A stretch of 64,000 bases of DNA from Gymnogyps californianus. Taxonomy: Eukaryota > Chordata > Aves > Accipitriformes > Cathartidae. Shown one piece after another: positions 1 to 11,576 of this stretch. A model generated the notes under the pieces. The model searched no databases. It was not told the DNA's origin and was given only the letters and a program-made list of their open reading frames with translations. The stretch's first letter is position 1; the number at the start of each line of letters is the position of its first letter. The translations under genes and the position numbers were made by a program. The stretch is taken from positions 2,356,001-2,420,000 of the forward strand of contig NC_059486.1 in NCBI RefSeq assembly GCF_018139145.2, in the 5' to 3' direction.

Positions 1-2359
1 AATCTGTGAGTATTACCTAAAATATTTGACCTATATTACAGTCATCCAGAAGCCAATTGGCTTGCCTAAAACCACAAAGTGAACTGAGGATAATGCTAGA
101 AATGTTATCCAGCTCTCATGCTCCCAATTCCTTTCTTCAGTTTTGATATCTTTCAGATTTTTAGTATTCTGATAAGTGATTATAATATCGCACACTGGGA
201 AATAGGATGGGGAGGCTCCCCTTTTGGCAGGTATCACAAGTATACGTGAGTGGTGTGCCTAACTCTTCAGTTGCAAATAATTACAATGCCAAACTAGACT
301 GGGAATATGCTCAGCCTGCAACTCAGTGGTCTGCATCCTCTTGAATCTTAGTAAAGATTTAGTGTATTTACAATGGTAAACAACAACAAAATAATGATTT
401 ACGTGCATTCATACAGTCCATCTTACTGGCTTAATATTAAGAGATCAAACTAGAGATTCAGTAGAGTTGAATCTTTCTCACCTGACTTTCTCACCTAACT
501 TTCTCATTTTACTCAAACTATACAGCTATGATTTTAGTTTAGATTTTACACAAAAATATTTCTTCCAAATACAAATTTGGAACACCAACTCTGTTTTGTC
601 AAATATTGTATTAGCTTGGAGTTCTAGAATAGAATTTAGATACTGCAGTGTGCTGCGACGTGTAGCTTTGTCAATCATTTAAAAAAATCTCTGTTAGCAA
701 CACTCACTATGCTTCTAATTAAAAAAAAAAACCCACATTTCAGAATAAGTTTGTATCCATAAAGCCCCAACAAATGTGAAATAATCAGCAAGTACAAACA
801 CGACTTGTTTCCTAGTATGAGTAGAAGGGTTTGTTTAAATCAGCAGAGTTGATCTTTGCCCAAGTTAGGTCCATGTGCCAGAAAGCTGAAGGTCACCTCT
901 GATTAGACTAGAACAGGATCAGCTGCAGCTTCAGAAAATGCAGTTGCTAATATGAACAACTGCCTCTTAGACAAAGTGGGCAGTGGAAGGTAAACCATGA
1001 GAAGGCAAGGACAGCTACTTGGTTTGGACCAGAAAGCACGCTCCTATTGTGACCGGGTCATTGTTACTCTTACTATCTGGCTTTGCAAATCCATTCAAAT
1101 TTTTAATTCATCTTCTGCATAAAATCTCAGTCAAAGGATTTTCAGCAAAAATTATCAGCTGAGTTGATACGTAGGTGTTAGTTACGTTGGATGTCTTAAG
1201 TGAGGCCAAGAGGCTTCAGTCTCCACACAGGAAAACAGTAAATATCACTGTGTAATTCCTTTCTTCGTATGTCAAGCAAAGACAACCATTTCCGTTTCTT
1301 CCTGAAATGAATGTCATAAAAATCCAAAACTGCAATATTCACTGGGCTGCAGAAAAACAGAAGGATGAACAGATATCTCTAAGCATGCCTAGCAGTCTGA
1401 AAGATAGGTTCCCTGTAAACGAACATTTCAAGCCATGGCTAGTTTCTTGAGTAATCAAGAAAGCAGTTGATTAAATCAAAAGCAGTTGAAATATTTTATT
1501 ATAGATGAATATAATTTCTTATAAGGCGAATATTTTAAATTTTTGGTAGTAGGATTGGTAGTAAAATAGGATTTGCTCTGTAATTCCTTTTTAAATTAGG
1601 GCTTGGGAAACATTAAAATCTCAGAGAAATGAGTTGTTTCATTTAATAGGGCTTGGAAACAGGAATGTCAACACAGGGCATCTATGGAAGTCTTATATCT
1701 CTAATTCTTTTATTCCTTCTCATAATTTCAGCAAAAGCTTTCAGCACAACATTTATCTGCAGTTGATGGATCACTGAATCCTTACAACTGAAGAAAATGA
1801 ACATCAAAGATATCCAGTAAATTATTTTAATGGTTGGATCTTTCACAGAGCAAGCTTCACCTCTCGTATATTTTGTTTCCTATAAAAATACAGTTTATGT
1901 ATGTTTTAAAGGCAGAATGTAGCTATAGCTTACTATTTGCTTTGATTTACGTTTCTTATAACTGAGCTGTAAGTGAACTTGACAGCTTTGTGGCCAAAGG
2001 GAAGTCCTGGTACTCAGGTTCCAGAACAAAAGGGCCTTAATGAGGTCAGAGTGGTAACAGAATGTAAACCAGAACATTTCTTATTCAATCTCATTATTAC
2101 TGATGAGCCTCCAGTGGGTCCTCACTAGTTGTTCAGACTCCCAGTTTGGAATGGGGTGGGAGGAAGCAAAGACAGAAGTGAGAACAGGCATAAACTGTGA
2201 CTAATATAGAAATTATTACAAATATTGAAATGTGTGTACCTGCTCAGAGTGAAATGCACGGACGTAGCCTTTTTTGGTCAGTACACCTGTGACTGACTAG
2301 CTTGTTTGGTTTTCAGATGAGTTATTTTCAGGGATATGAGTCTGAACCTTAATCTCTCT
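1..2359. other. AT-rich intergenic DNA; possible 3' UTR of the minus-strand gene at its right end
   Basis: I see no convincing coding exon here; the short open frames at 31-237 and 467-682 have no splice context or recognisable content. If the minus-strand reading frame that stops at 2360 is real, its 3' UTR begins at 2359 and runs leftward. A minus-strand AATAAA (tttatt on the + strand, 1709-1714) is a possible polyadenylation signal about 650 bases downstream of that stop. The rest is ordinary AT-rich sequence. Confidence 0.5.
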
Positions 2360-2548
2360 TTAAACGGTGAAGTCCATGACAATGGCATCTACTTCAAACT
2401 GGTTTCTGTTCATCTCATAAATGCTCACTGACTGCTTGTTTTGTTCAGGATACAGCAGGAACAGCTGCACACCCCTTTTCAGATCCAAAACTTGTTTAAT
2501 GTTTTGTTCTCGTATCAGTTTGCAACATAACTCTTTAGCCTCAGAAAT
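2360..2548 (-). CDS. Candidate terminal coding exon of an unrecognised minus-strand gene
   Basis: Read on the minus strand, a pyrimidine-containing acceptor ending cttctag is followed by 62 open codons and TAA. The frame begins ISEAKELCCKLIREQ, continues through GVQLFLLYPEQNKQ and ends VDAIVMDFTV. The exon starts in phase 0, which matches the phase-0 donor of the next exon (2802). The composition is that of a soluble globular protein: mixed charge, no low complexity, no transmembrane segment. I do not recognise the family. A 62-codon open frame alone could be chance; the paired splice sites and matching phase raise it above that. It points away from MED13L and could be the 3' end of a neighbouring gene, a decayed gene, or a coincidence. 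Confidence 0.45.
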   Translation of the reverse strand: MSEAKELCCKLIREQNIKQVLDLKRGVQLFLLYPEQNKQSVSIYEMNRNQFEVDAIVMDFTV

Positions 2549-2801
2549 CTAGAAGTACAAAATGCGGGAGTGCAACAATAAGATATACTTTTAACGATAA
2601 GAAAAATAAATCTAGAGGAAAGAGGAGAGGAAAAATTGGCAATTCAAATTTAATAGTGCTTATGAGGACTTGAATGTGAATGATGGGTGTATGTACGATG
2701 AAATATTAAAAATTATCCCTTCCTTACTTACAAAGAATCTTCACACTGGTTGCTAAAGGCCTGAAGTTCTAGAGCTGTCATCTAGAAAGAGTTTATCATA
2801 C
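2549..2801 (-). other. Putative intron between the two minus-strand candidate exons
   Basis: Donor GTATGA (2796-2801) and acceptor cttctag (2549-2555), read on the minus strand, delimit 253 AT-rich bases with no other evident feature. Short introns of this size are normal in birds. Confidence 0.4.
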
Positions 2802-2961
2802 CTTTTCAGATTGTGGTAACTGTTTCCATATATCCATATAGAAATGCTCTAGCCAAGGCTTTGGTAACTGAGAGTTATCAGCTCCTTTTTCTAGATCGTA
2901 ATGGTAACATAACACTTTAAATTCAAATCTATTTGGGTTTTTTAAAAGTTTCTTCATAGTG
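2802..2961 (-). CDS. Candidate penultimate coding exon of the same minus-strand gene
   Basis: On the minus strand the frame reads FKVLCYHYDLEKG, then QLPKPWLEHFYMDIWKQLP, and ends QSEK at a donor GAAAAG|GTATGA in phase 0. It joins the exon at 2548 in frame across a 253-base intron. The acceptor is uncertain. One candidate gives an exon starting at 2961 (after gtgaagtgaag), the other at 2928 (after cccaaatag). Both are weak in pyrimidines and both leave the exon starting with the third base of a codon. I chose 2961 because joining it to the candidate exon at 3891-3972 makes a cysteine codon, whereas 2928 would make a stop. The product is not recognised; aromatic and acidic residues dominate. 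Confidence 0.4.
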
Positions 2962-4640
2962 CTTCACTTCACAAAAGGATTGTGGAATCCATTAGATGAA
3001 TTTAAAACTACAGCTTGGAAATTGCACAGTTTGCAACAAGAGGAACAATAACTCTAGAAAAAAAAGAATGACTATTTGAAGGGGGAAGAGTTGAAAGATA
3101 ACAGAAGACAAAGAGAGAGAGAGCTACATTAGTCCAGGCTCTAATGTGGTCAGTGATCACAGACCATAAGTCATAGTTTTTGTTCATCTTTTTTGTAACA
3201 GAACTTGAGCATGACTTAAAAAAAAGCAAAGATTTCTTAGGATGTACAAGAAAAACTACCTTATCTTTTCCTGCCACAGTAAAGCAAAATGATTTTTAGA
3301 ATTACAAAAAAAGTTTTGGAGTGATACACTTAATTTGCCTTTTGCCCATACTTTTTTTGCACTTTGTCGAGAAAGGCCATACTGTCCCTGACAGATTTTT
3401 TTTCTGTTTTAATTTTAAGCTGCAAAGTAAACCTTGTAAGTTTGGCAGGAGGAGTCCATATATATTTCAGGGCAATATTTTGCAATTCTTGTTTTTACAG
3501 CCATAAACACCTTCTAATGCCAAAGGGGAAGAGGACTTTAGTCCAGATAAAATAAGATTCTTAAACACTGAAAACTGCACTCAGATTTATGGGCCAATTT
3601 TAATATTTGAGCTCCCATGCCAAAAGCTGCACATTCCACATGTGCAGCATGGGGTGTTGCTTGACTGGCTGCTTCCAAGGTCATAGCACATCAAGCTACA
3701 TCACCCATCCAGAGTTACCCTAAAATCTATTCCACTAAATAAACTTGGAGTTTTGTTCTCAGAATGTGTTTGCCAAATGTTATTTCCATATTTACTTTGC
3801 CTTCTAGCCTTAAATCTTTTCATTTTTTTTCTTTTGTAGTATTTTTATCCTGTATCTTATTTAACACCTTTTAATAAGCTGAATTCTTACCAAGCGAGCA
3901 CAACAACATCTGAAAGATGAAATCTATCTCTTTGATGGTATGAAACCATGACCCAACAGGCCCATCCTCTGCCTGGAGGGCTAGTAGGAGCTTCATGTTA
4001 GATTATTAAATCCTTTAGAAACTCAGGTATGTTTATTCATAATGCAAGGTATCTAGCCAACATTACAATTCTTTCCTCTTTTGAGTGCAAAAATAATTTA
4101 CAATTAAAAAGTATTTGCCATTTTGCTTTGCCTAAATGATGCTCCCCTTTTATTCCCGAATAGTTTCAGTTGTCATTTGCTTCTCTCTGGTTTTCCAAAT
4201 AGCTCATTTGCTTTGGTTCTACAGCATATTTAAATGAGGATTTACAATCGTGTCTCACAGAAACCAACAGGGCATGCTGGTGCACAAAACTGTTCCTTAC
4301 CTCCAACTAAAAATAAACACGTTCCTTTGTCTTCCTTTGGTAGTTGCCTTTGCAAGATCTTGCTGGCCAGTTCACTCTATACTGAAACTTATACCTCTTA
4401 CACCTTAAGTTCTCAAAGGCCTCTGTGACACATAGAGCATTCTCATTCTTTTTTTAGAAAAGCAAGTGAAAACTTGCTACCACAGCGACAGCGTTTTGAC
4501 TGTCAAATGGGACATCACGTATGGGACTGCCTAAAGCTTTATTTTTTAATCTTATCTATTACTATCTTCAACAACTTTTATTTTTAGCATTACATTTTCT
4601 TGAAAGTAACGGTTTGCATTTTGCTATTTGCTTCATCCCT
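2962..4640. other. AT-rich intergenic or intronic DNA
   Basis: Apart from the candidate exon at 3891-3972 I see nothing firm. The minus-strand open frame at 3008-3277 lacks a donor of the right phase to join the exon at 2961 and is probably chance. Confidence 0.4.
3891..3972 (-). CDS. Possible further upstream exon of the minus-strand gene
   Basis: On the minus strand a good acceptor (ctcctactagccctccag) and a good donor (GCTTG|GTAAGAA) bracket 82 bases. One frame is open and includes MVSYHQRDRFHLSDVVVLA; it enters in phase 1 and leaves in phase 2, matching the start of the exon at 2961. A second frame (containing WFHTIKEIDFIFQML) is also open, so the frame choice rests on phase alone. Short open stretches flanked by splice-like sites are common in vertebrate DNA, so this is a lead, not a call. 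Confidence 0.22.
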
Positions 4641-4649
4641 ACCAGTTAT

Positions 4650-5100
4650 ACCTGAAATGTCATCTAAATATCACCATGATGTAGGAAAGAAATCAATCTA
4701 CTTCTCTGCTCCTGAACTGTTTTTATCCTTCCATCCAAAGCCACATTGCTAGAGACCTTCCTTGTCTTTTCTCGAATTGATTCCTGGCAATTTAAACTTC
4801 ACACGGCCAAATTTAGCCATCCTTTTTTCCTGACTCCCTCACACTTCCATCACTAGTAAAGGCACCATGCTACTAGTATTACTCTTTCTAACGAGTCAGG
4901 CACCTTTGACGCCTTCCTTTCTTTCCCTGTTCGTTCCTCTGTTCATACCACTCTTCACTGCTCTCACTCATCTCCTGCTGCTACTTCATCCGTAACAGTA
5001 AGAGATGACCTTTTCTCCGTCTAGGCAGTAAAAGACCTTGTCTAGGCTCCTTTTGCCTGCCACTGCTTCCTTTCCTGCCTCTCTTCTTTTACAATCCAGA
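4650..5100 (+). mobile_element. Ancient L2/CR1-clade LINE remnant (reverse transcriptase region), sense strand
   Basis: The stretch around 4775-4830 (ttgattcctggcaatttaaa, then cacacggccaaatttagcc) lines up with the L2-type reverse transcriptase segment that normally encodes a 'dWm..N.L.Ln..Kte.llf' motif. About 80 bases downstream, gagtcaggcacctttgacgc fits the conserved 'arnLGvilDs' segment that follows in the same order in L2 elements. The pyrimidine-rich C/T composition of this block is unlike its surroundings and typical of old L2 copies in amniotes. Every frame is broken. The identification is from recalled consensus features, not a search. Confidence 0.5.
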
Positions 5101-5109
5101 GAACAAGGA

Positions 5110-8100
5110 GCTACTAAGATAATTTGTCTGGTTTTTGATAAAAATATAGGAGCACTTTCTTTTAACTCCATGTACAGCTTTACGTCTGCTTCACCAGAGT
5201 AAACTTAAATGTCTTATTCTTGTCATTATGACTCACCTATTAACTTGAGCTTTTTCTCTTTTCACTTTCCTAATGATATGACCTTCAGTTAATCTAAGTC
5301 CTCTATAACAGTTTGCAGATTTCTTTCAACATTATCTTGTAGGTGGAAAAACTTCCCCAAATTGGCTTTCCAGGTCATTAATCTTTCCTCAAACTGCTCC
5401 TTAATAGGTACCGCTAGTATAGTATTCATATGAGCAAATAAAATAATTTTCAGGGAATTTTCATGTATATAGCTCTCAAGAGATATGTTGAAACATTGAC
5501 CTCTGCCATGTGTGTGCTTTTCTGAAGCCCCACACAATCCTGATCCTGAAACAGTTGTGCCTTGTGAGAAGCTTGTTCATGTAAGTAGTCCCAGTGACAT
5601 CAACAGATTTAGTCAACTGAAGCTATTTATTTGTGAAAGGCATTTGCAAAATCCCTGCAGTATCCCTACTGTGGGGTCTAGCATCACATCTGGCAGTAGC
5701 CTACATTTGATCTTTTCTTCATCCTGGAAAAGGAAAAGAAACAGAAGCTCCGTGAAGTCCCAGCAGACTGTCCCTGCTGCTGTTGATTGTCAAAGGACAA
5801 TGCTTAGATACTGATGAATGGTAGCACTATAAAAATCTCAGCATCAGTTGGGAAGGTTTGGAGTCATGTGGGCTGTGTTTGACTTGCTTTTGTGCACTAT
5901 GAAATAGTCCATGTTATTAATTTTGATTAAAAATATACTTAGTTTCTATAGCTATTTCTATAGTTAGGGATGGTTGTAAACAGACTACGCGGATCTATCT
6001 TGCAGTATTTATTGATAATGGTGGTGAGCAAGGATGACTAATTCCAAGACCACAGTCTAATCACTAGCAGGACTTAAACTATGGGCCTCATGAACAACTT
6101 CTCTACAAACAAATCTTTTACTTATGTATTTATTTTCCTCTTAGATAGAAGTACCCATCCCTTTAGAAAATCAATATCTTGTTTTGAAATTCAGGTAATT
6201 TTTTATCTTTACTAGGAATAAATAAACTTACTAATGTAGCCATTCCTGTATCTTAATAAAACTAAAATTAAAATGTTAGTTTACAGGCAATCTGTAGATT
6301 ATCAGTATTAAAAAAAAAAAAAACCAACACAACTATTCAGTATGGATTTAATGTGTGAAAATTTTTTGTTATTTTTTTATGTTAAAATTAGATGCTGTTA
6401 ATTTCTTTATGCCAGTGAAGTAGTTTGGTTGTTTTGGTTTTTTTTTTTCCTCTTAAGTCTTCAATTTGTGGAAGTAAAGGTTTTTGGTTTAAAACCAAAA
6501 TCATTACAAGTTCTTATTTATAAACACTTGAACAAAAAAAAGTAATTACTGGATGAATTAAAAAACACTTAAGAAATTAATGCAACCTCATAAAAAGTAG
6601 ACAATGAGACCACTGGAAACAAACCTGAAATTAAGCTGTTCATCTGCACTGTATTACAAGAACATGCAATAGCAAACTGCATAAATCATGGACAAAGAAC
6701 TTCTAAAACTCTTTGAGTTTCAGTAATGGTCAATGAAGTTACTAACTTGAGTAGAATTTATTTAAGAGCAACTCAAGAGCAGGGGGGAAACAAAATTATT
6801 TTCTTTGTTGCTTTTTGATATGTAGAATAGTTAAAGACCATTTGCTTGTATTACATTCATAATTTGGGTCTCATCATTCTCCCCCACCCAGTCCTTTCCA
6901 TTGCTGGGTATTGTAAGCAACTGGAGAGGAAAATTTAGAAATATAAAAATGACACTTGATTAAATTAGACACAAGACAATCATTACTTATACTGCAAAAG
7001 CTAGAATTTGTGCTAGTGAATGACCATAATGTCTAACTCAAATAGGTGGAAAAATACATTTTGCCTAGAAATGAGTTGTCTTTGACATGAAATGTCAAAC
7101 ACTGCTTCTTTTTGACACTGACAAAGCTTGGCTGAACTCCAGTTCTGCTAGTGCTAGTAGTAAGGGCCAAACTCTCCATACCCAGAGTTGGGAGAGCCCT
7201 GTCTGAGTCTAGTGCTCAAGCCAGTTGTATTCCTCAAGTAAATATTCTTTTCATAAATCAGAGGTACTTGAAAGTACAGCAAAGTGGTTGTACTTTAAGA
7301 CAAAATAAAACCAAGCAACTGCTTGACATTCTAGCTTTGCTTTAGCCTCCTGACATCTTTGTTTCTTCCTCCATGTTTAGTTTGAAGCATAAGCAACACC
7401 TGCTGGTGAAAACAAAGTCTATGAAACTGTTGAGCCATCCTCCTGGAAGAACAGGTTTGATCATTACTGGGAGCTCTGGGTAAATTGTTCTAGAATAAGA
7501 GAAGCTTGCCTATCACTATTTGGACTAATTTTGTAAGGGCAGGTAACTGGCTCCTTCCCAGAGTGCTTATCAGCTCTGTAGGGTGAAGGCTAAGTGTGAC
7601 ACAGCTGATCTCCAGGAGTCTGGAAATTCCTTTCTGCTTCTGAGTTTTGGAATTGCAGCTTGCAAGTTAGTACATTGGCAGAATTAATTAAAAAGTTCCT
7701 GTATCTTGCTACTACAGAAAAATGGTTATTTTGTTAAAGTAGAAATCCCAGCGTTATTCGGGGTTATGCCCTCATGTTCATTGATCAATTTTTAAAAAGA
7801 AGTAAAAGAAAACAGGGAATAAAACGTGAATACCCTGAGTTGGGAAACGCGTTCCACCACATACCATCTAGGATAATTATGCATGAGCAAGTGTCACTTG
7901 TACTTGTATATGATATCTGTAAGTGGAACAATTTCTGTTTTAAGTAACACTATTGTCAGAAGGCAGCAAGGGAACTTTCCTAGTTTGGTACCGTAAAGTG
8001 AATAATTAGACTGTAATGATTTCTCTTGTCTGTGATAACTGAATGTAATATAAAGTCAAGTAACTGGCAGACTACTTGAAGAGATGCGATCTTTTTTTCA

Positions 8101-10040
8101 GTTTAACAACAAAATGAACTTTGCCATGCAGGGACGCGGTCAAAATGTTTGACCGGTAGCCTTTCACAAATGCGAGCAGCAACTCTTCAACTTCAGAACA
8201 TTGACTCATTACAGGTAATTTAATTATACTAGAAGTTTTTTAATTTAAAGAGTAGTTAACGTTCATAGGAATCCTGAAAAATGGCCAAAGCAGCACAGTG
8301 TGAGTATATTAACATTTCTCCCCATGAAAATGGATCTGAATCATGTGTTAGACCCCACACTTTCATGAGAAAATCAAGCATAATAAGTCATCTCTACTTG
8401 GAAGATCCAGAAGAGGAATGCTGACAACTGGAAATACCATTTGGAGGGCAAGCAGCATATGGAAGAAACATGAATTCTGCAGTGTCTAATTCTGCACAGT
8501 ATTGTTAGCTTTCTCTGGGATAAGTAATAATGTGATTCTCGGTTTCAAAATATTTCTATAATAAGAAAATCATTTTTTCATGATAAGGGATGTTCTTTTA
8601 TTCCAGAAATAGCGTGGATACTTCATCAAAGGGTTTGTTGGACCCTAGGCGTCATTTAGTGATAGGATGGATAACTGATGCTGCAGTGTATTTGCAAAGA
8701 ACTGTACTATTTCGATGCAGAAGGGTGTGTTTTTTGGTTGGTTAATACATATTGCTTGACATATTTACAAGTGTCAGATTGTGTTCTCTGTTTATAAGAC
8801 TTGTTGCCAAAAGGAAGGGGAGTAATATGGTCCAAAGTACTCCCCTGGGTCTGGAGTGCCAGGCTGTAGCAAGCAGTTTCTAGACAATGGCAGTTTGGCT
8901 ACTTTGTCAGCTTTGCTCCTTACCAGTTCGGGGCTTTTACAGCATCTTTGTGCCGCTCTGTTTCTCGTAGGTGAACTGAAGGCGGATAAAAGTCTCTCCC
9001 TAGGATGAGTTTAGGCTTTGTTTGGCTTATAGGTGTAAAAAAATAAATAAATTGCAATTGTAGCTGAATGTGAATATTTAATTTGTGTTTGAAAACACTC
9101 TTCCTCTCACTAATATGGGCCCAGTCTTTGCAAGACAGAATTCCTGTTCGGTGTGACAGTGAAGGGCATGACGGATCGGATTTGTCAGGCGAAGAACGCA
9201 CGTGGTAGGAACACTGGTCTTGGTGGAAATTTTCTTTTGGCCTAAATTCTATCTATCGCTCTGTGTACGTAATTTAGCTAAATGGCTGTGATGCTTGTTT
9301 GTGTTAGAGATTTGTTACTGTGAGGTAAGTCCAAACAAACTCCATTCAGTCATTAGAATAGATGCTAATCTCAATTTATTACGAAGAAAAGTAAATTGCA
9401 AAAAAGATGCCTAAATAAGATTAAAATCATGATAAGGAAAGCTGCCATTGAGCACAGAGAACTTTTTCCACTGAATCAGATCATTGAAAACGTCTGCGTT
9501 TCTGTGTTAAAGCTTAAGCTGGATCGCTAAATAATCGTCATCTTTTACGCAGCAATATTTGCTTTATATCACCTGTGGAACACTCCTGTCAGTGAGAAAC
9601 TCAGGCAGGTGAGTTTTAATCTGGCTAAGCAGATCAGGTTCCTGCTGGTTAGAATCAAAGGGTCATTCCGAGCAGTGAAAAAATTGTTATGAATCATTTA
9701 TTTTAAACAAAGTATTTAATATTTATTGTTTATTTTGCGTCTACCCTTTCTTCTTCTCCAGACCATGACTATTACAGGAATGAATTTCATTTGTTTATTT
9801 AACTCAGGTATTTTCGAGTTCCTTTTGTAAAAAAATAACTATACACAACGTCTTAAAAGCTGTTTCTAATGGAACGAATGTGGGACTGTTCGGGATTTTA
9901 GCGAAGTCGTGTTTCATGTGCTCTGCAGAACTTGGGCTTGAACTTGACTTTTAAAGGGGAGCTCTTGGGGGGGTGCCCTGATTTAAAAATTGGAATTAAT
10001 ACGTTTTGAAGCCAGTTTTAAACTAGTGTGAAAATTCGCA
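5110..10040. other. AT-rich region upstream of MED13L
   Basis: No gene can be supported. Short A and T runs are frequent (for example A14 at 6310-6323). Weak exon-like windows on either strand (5289-5537 minus, 5724 minus, 8132-8214 plus) are discussed as findings or rejections. CpG dinucleotides become more common from about 8.1 kb and rise sharply after 10,040. Confidence 0.5.
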
Positions 10041-10598
10041 GGTGCTGTGGAAAAACCCGTCGGGTGTTTCGCGGTGGCGAACGGCAGAGCAGAGGTGAAG
10101 TGCAGCGGCTCAACAGATGGGAGCGGGGTCGGGCACGGCCGACGGCTCCGCCGCTGCCGCCGCCGCCGCGCCGCCCCGCACAACTTCTCTTAAATAACGT
10201 TTTCTGGCGGCGAGCGCCCCTGGGCGCGGGGCGCCCGAGCCGAGGCGGGGAGGGCAGGAGAGCGCCCAGGGCAGGCGCGGCAGAGCCCCCCGGGCCGCCG
10301 CTCCGGCAGCGCCAGCAACGAGAAAGTTTGTCCCGTCCCAAGAGGCGGAGGGCGGGACCCGCTCCCCGGCAGCGCCATCTCCGGCGGCACCCGGGAGCGG
10401 CGCGGCCCCGGCGGCAGCCCGCCGTGCGCCGCCCGGCCCCGGCCCCGGCCCCGCCGCCCGCCGCGGCCTCCCCCGGCGCCGCCGCAGCGCCCGCCCGCGC
10501 CCCGCTCCCGCGCGCCCCCAGCGGCCCGGCGGGCGCCGCCGCGGCGGAGGGAGGGGCCGGGGGGAGCCCCAGCGCCGGGCCCCCGCCCTCCAGCGGGC

Positions 10599-10656
10599 GT
10601 CACGTGGGGCGGCGGCGGCCAATGGCGAGGCGAGCTGCGCCTGGCGGCCGCCATTG
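10599..10656 (+). promoter_or_regulatory. MED13L: Core promoter module: GTCACGTG E-box, CCAAT box, YY1-like site
   Basis: GTCACGTG (10599-10606) is an E-box of the USF/MiT type. CCAAT (10619-10623, in ggccaatggcg) is an NF-Y site. GCCGCCATTG (10647-10656) resembles the YY1 motif, which in CpG-island promoters commonly lies at or just after the transcription start. The order and close spacing suggest initiation near 10,650-10,670 toward MED13L. The start site itself cannot be seen from sequence. Confidence 0.5.
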
Positions 10657-11576
10657 CTGTCAGAGTGGAGAGAGGCAGAGGCGAGTGTGTGAGGAGGAGC
10701 GGGTGAGCGGGGCCGCTGGGCGGGCAGCGCCAGGCGGAGGGGGGCGAGGACGGGCAGGGACAGTGTTCCCTCTCTGGGCCGGGGCTGCCGCCCGCCGCCC
10801 GCAGCACCGGGAGCCCCGCACGGAGCGTAAACAAGGCGGCGGCGGCAGCGGCAGCAACAGCAGGAGGAGGAAAACACCATCCACCCACAGCCAGCGGCGG
10901 CAGCAGCGAGGGGCGGCCGGGCGGGGAGGGGAGGGGACACGGCCTCCGCCGGCACGCGAGACAGCGCCCCCCGCCCGCCGCCGCCGCCACTGCCCGGGGC
11001 CGGGACCCTCCCCCGCCCCGCCCGGCCCGTGTCCCGCAGGGGCCGCCGCCGGGCCGCGGGAGGAGACCCTCCCCTCTCCTTCCCCTCCGCCCTTCGCCGC
11101 AACGTGTGCCCTGGCCGGGGGGGGGCCAAACCTGGACGCGGAAGGAGGGCCCCGGGCCCCCCCCCTTCTTCTCTTCGCCCCGGCGGTGCTGAGGCGGCCT
11201 GGAGGACCGGAGGAGGCTTCCCCCCCGCTGCGTGCTGAGGGGCTTGGACCGAGACGCGCCCCGCCGGAGAGGGCTCCCGCCGGACCGGGCCGCGCGGCTT
11301 GAGGATTACCCGGCCGGGGACGGGTAGAGAGGATCGCGCCAGCCCCGTCCTCGGCGCCCGCCCGGCGGCCGGGCCGCCCCCCGCCCCCGCCGCGCCCCCT
11401 GCCGGCCGCGCTCCCCCGCTCCGCGCGGGCCGCCCGCGGCGAGGGGCCGGACCGCGGCTGCCGCCCCGGCCAGCGGAGGCGCGGGCCGCGGCGAGGAGTG
11501 CCTGCTGCTTCTCCCCCCCCGCCGGGCCCGTCTCCTCAGACATGCCCCGCTCTGGCGGCCGGGCTCGCCGAGGATC
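10657..11576 (+). other. MED13L: Probable MED13L 5' leader (approximate start)
   Basis: If transcription starts near the YY1-like site, the leader is about 0.9 kb, GC-rich, and contains only one upstream ATG (11542). The start is inferred, so the true leader may be shorter. A possible donor (cgg|gtgagc, about 10,701) means a 5' UTR intron cannot be excluded. Confidence 0.4.

Noticed and set aside
3008..3277. 89-codon minus-strand frame
   Set aside because: No donor of the required phase to join exon 2961, and the C-terminal part is low-complexity pyrimidine-derived sequence.
4408..4450. Minus-strand mini-exon with frame KNENALCVTEAFENLR and donor gtaaga
   Set aside because: It fits the phase of the candidate exon at 3972, but the acceptor (ctaaaaaaag) is poor and the stretch is too short to distinguish from chance.
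5289..5537. Minus-strand frame ending EERLMTWKANLGKFFHLQDN...VIEDLD
   Set aside because: It looks helical and protein-like, but it ends in its own stop codon, has only a weak acceptor (acctattaag), and I could not join it in phase to the candidate exons at 2.3-4.0 kb. Kept as unresolved rather than annotated.
5531..5580. Plus-strand exon-like window ending at cat|gtaagtag
   Set aside because: The donor is strong and a frame is open, but the interval overlaps an equally plausible minus-strand reading. No partner exon was found.
5630..5723. Minus-strand frame after an excellent polypyrimidine acceptor (ttcttttccttttccag)
   Set aside because: The open frame (DEEKIKCRLLPDVMLDP) runs only about 35 codons to a stop without a good donor. 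The acceptor alone is not enough.
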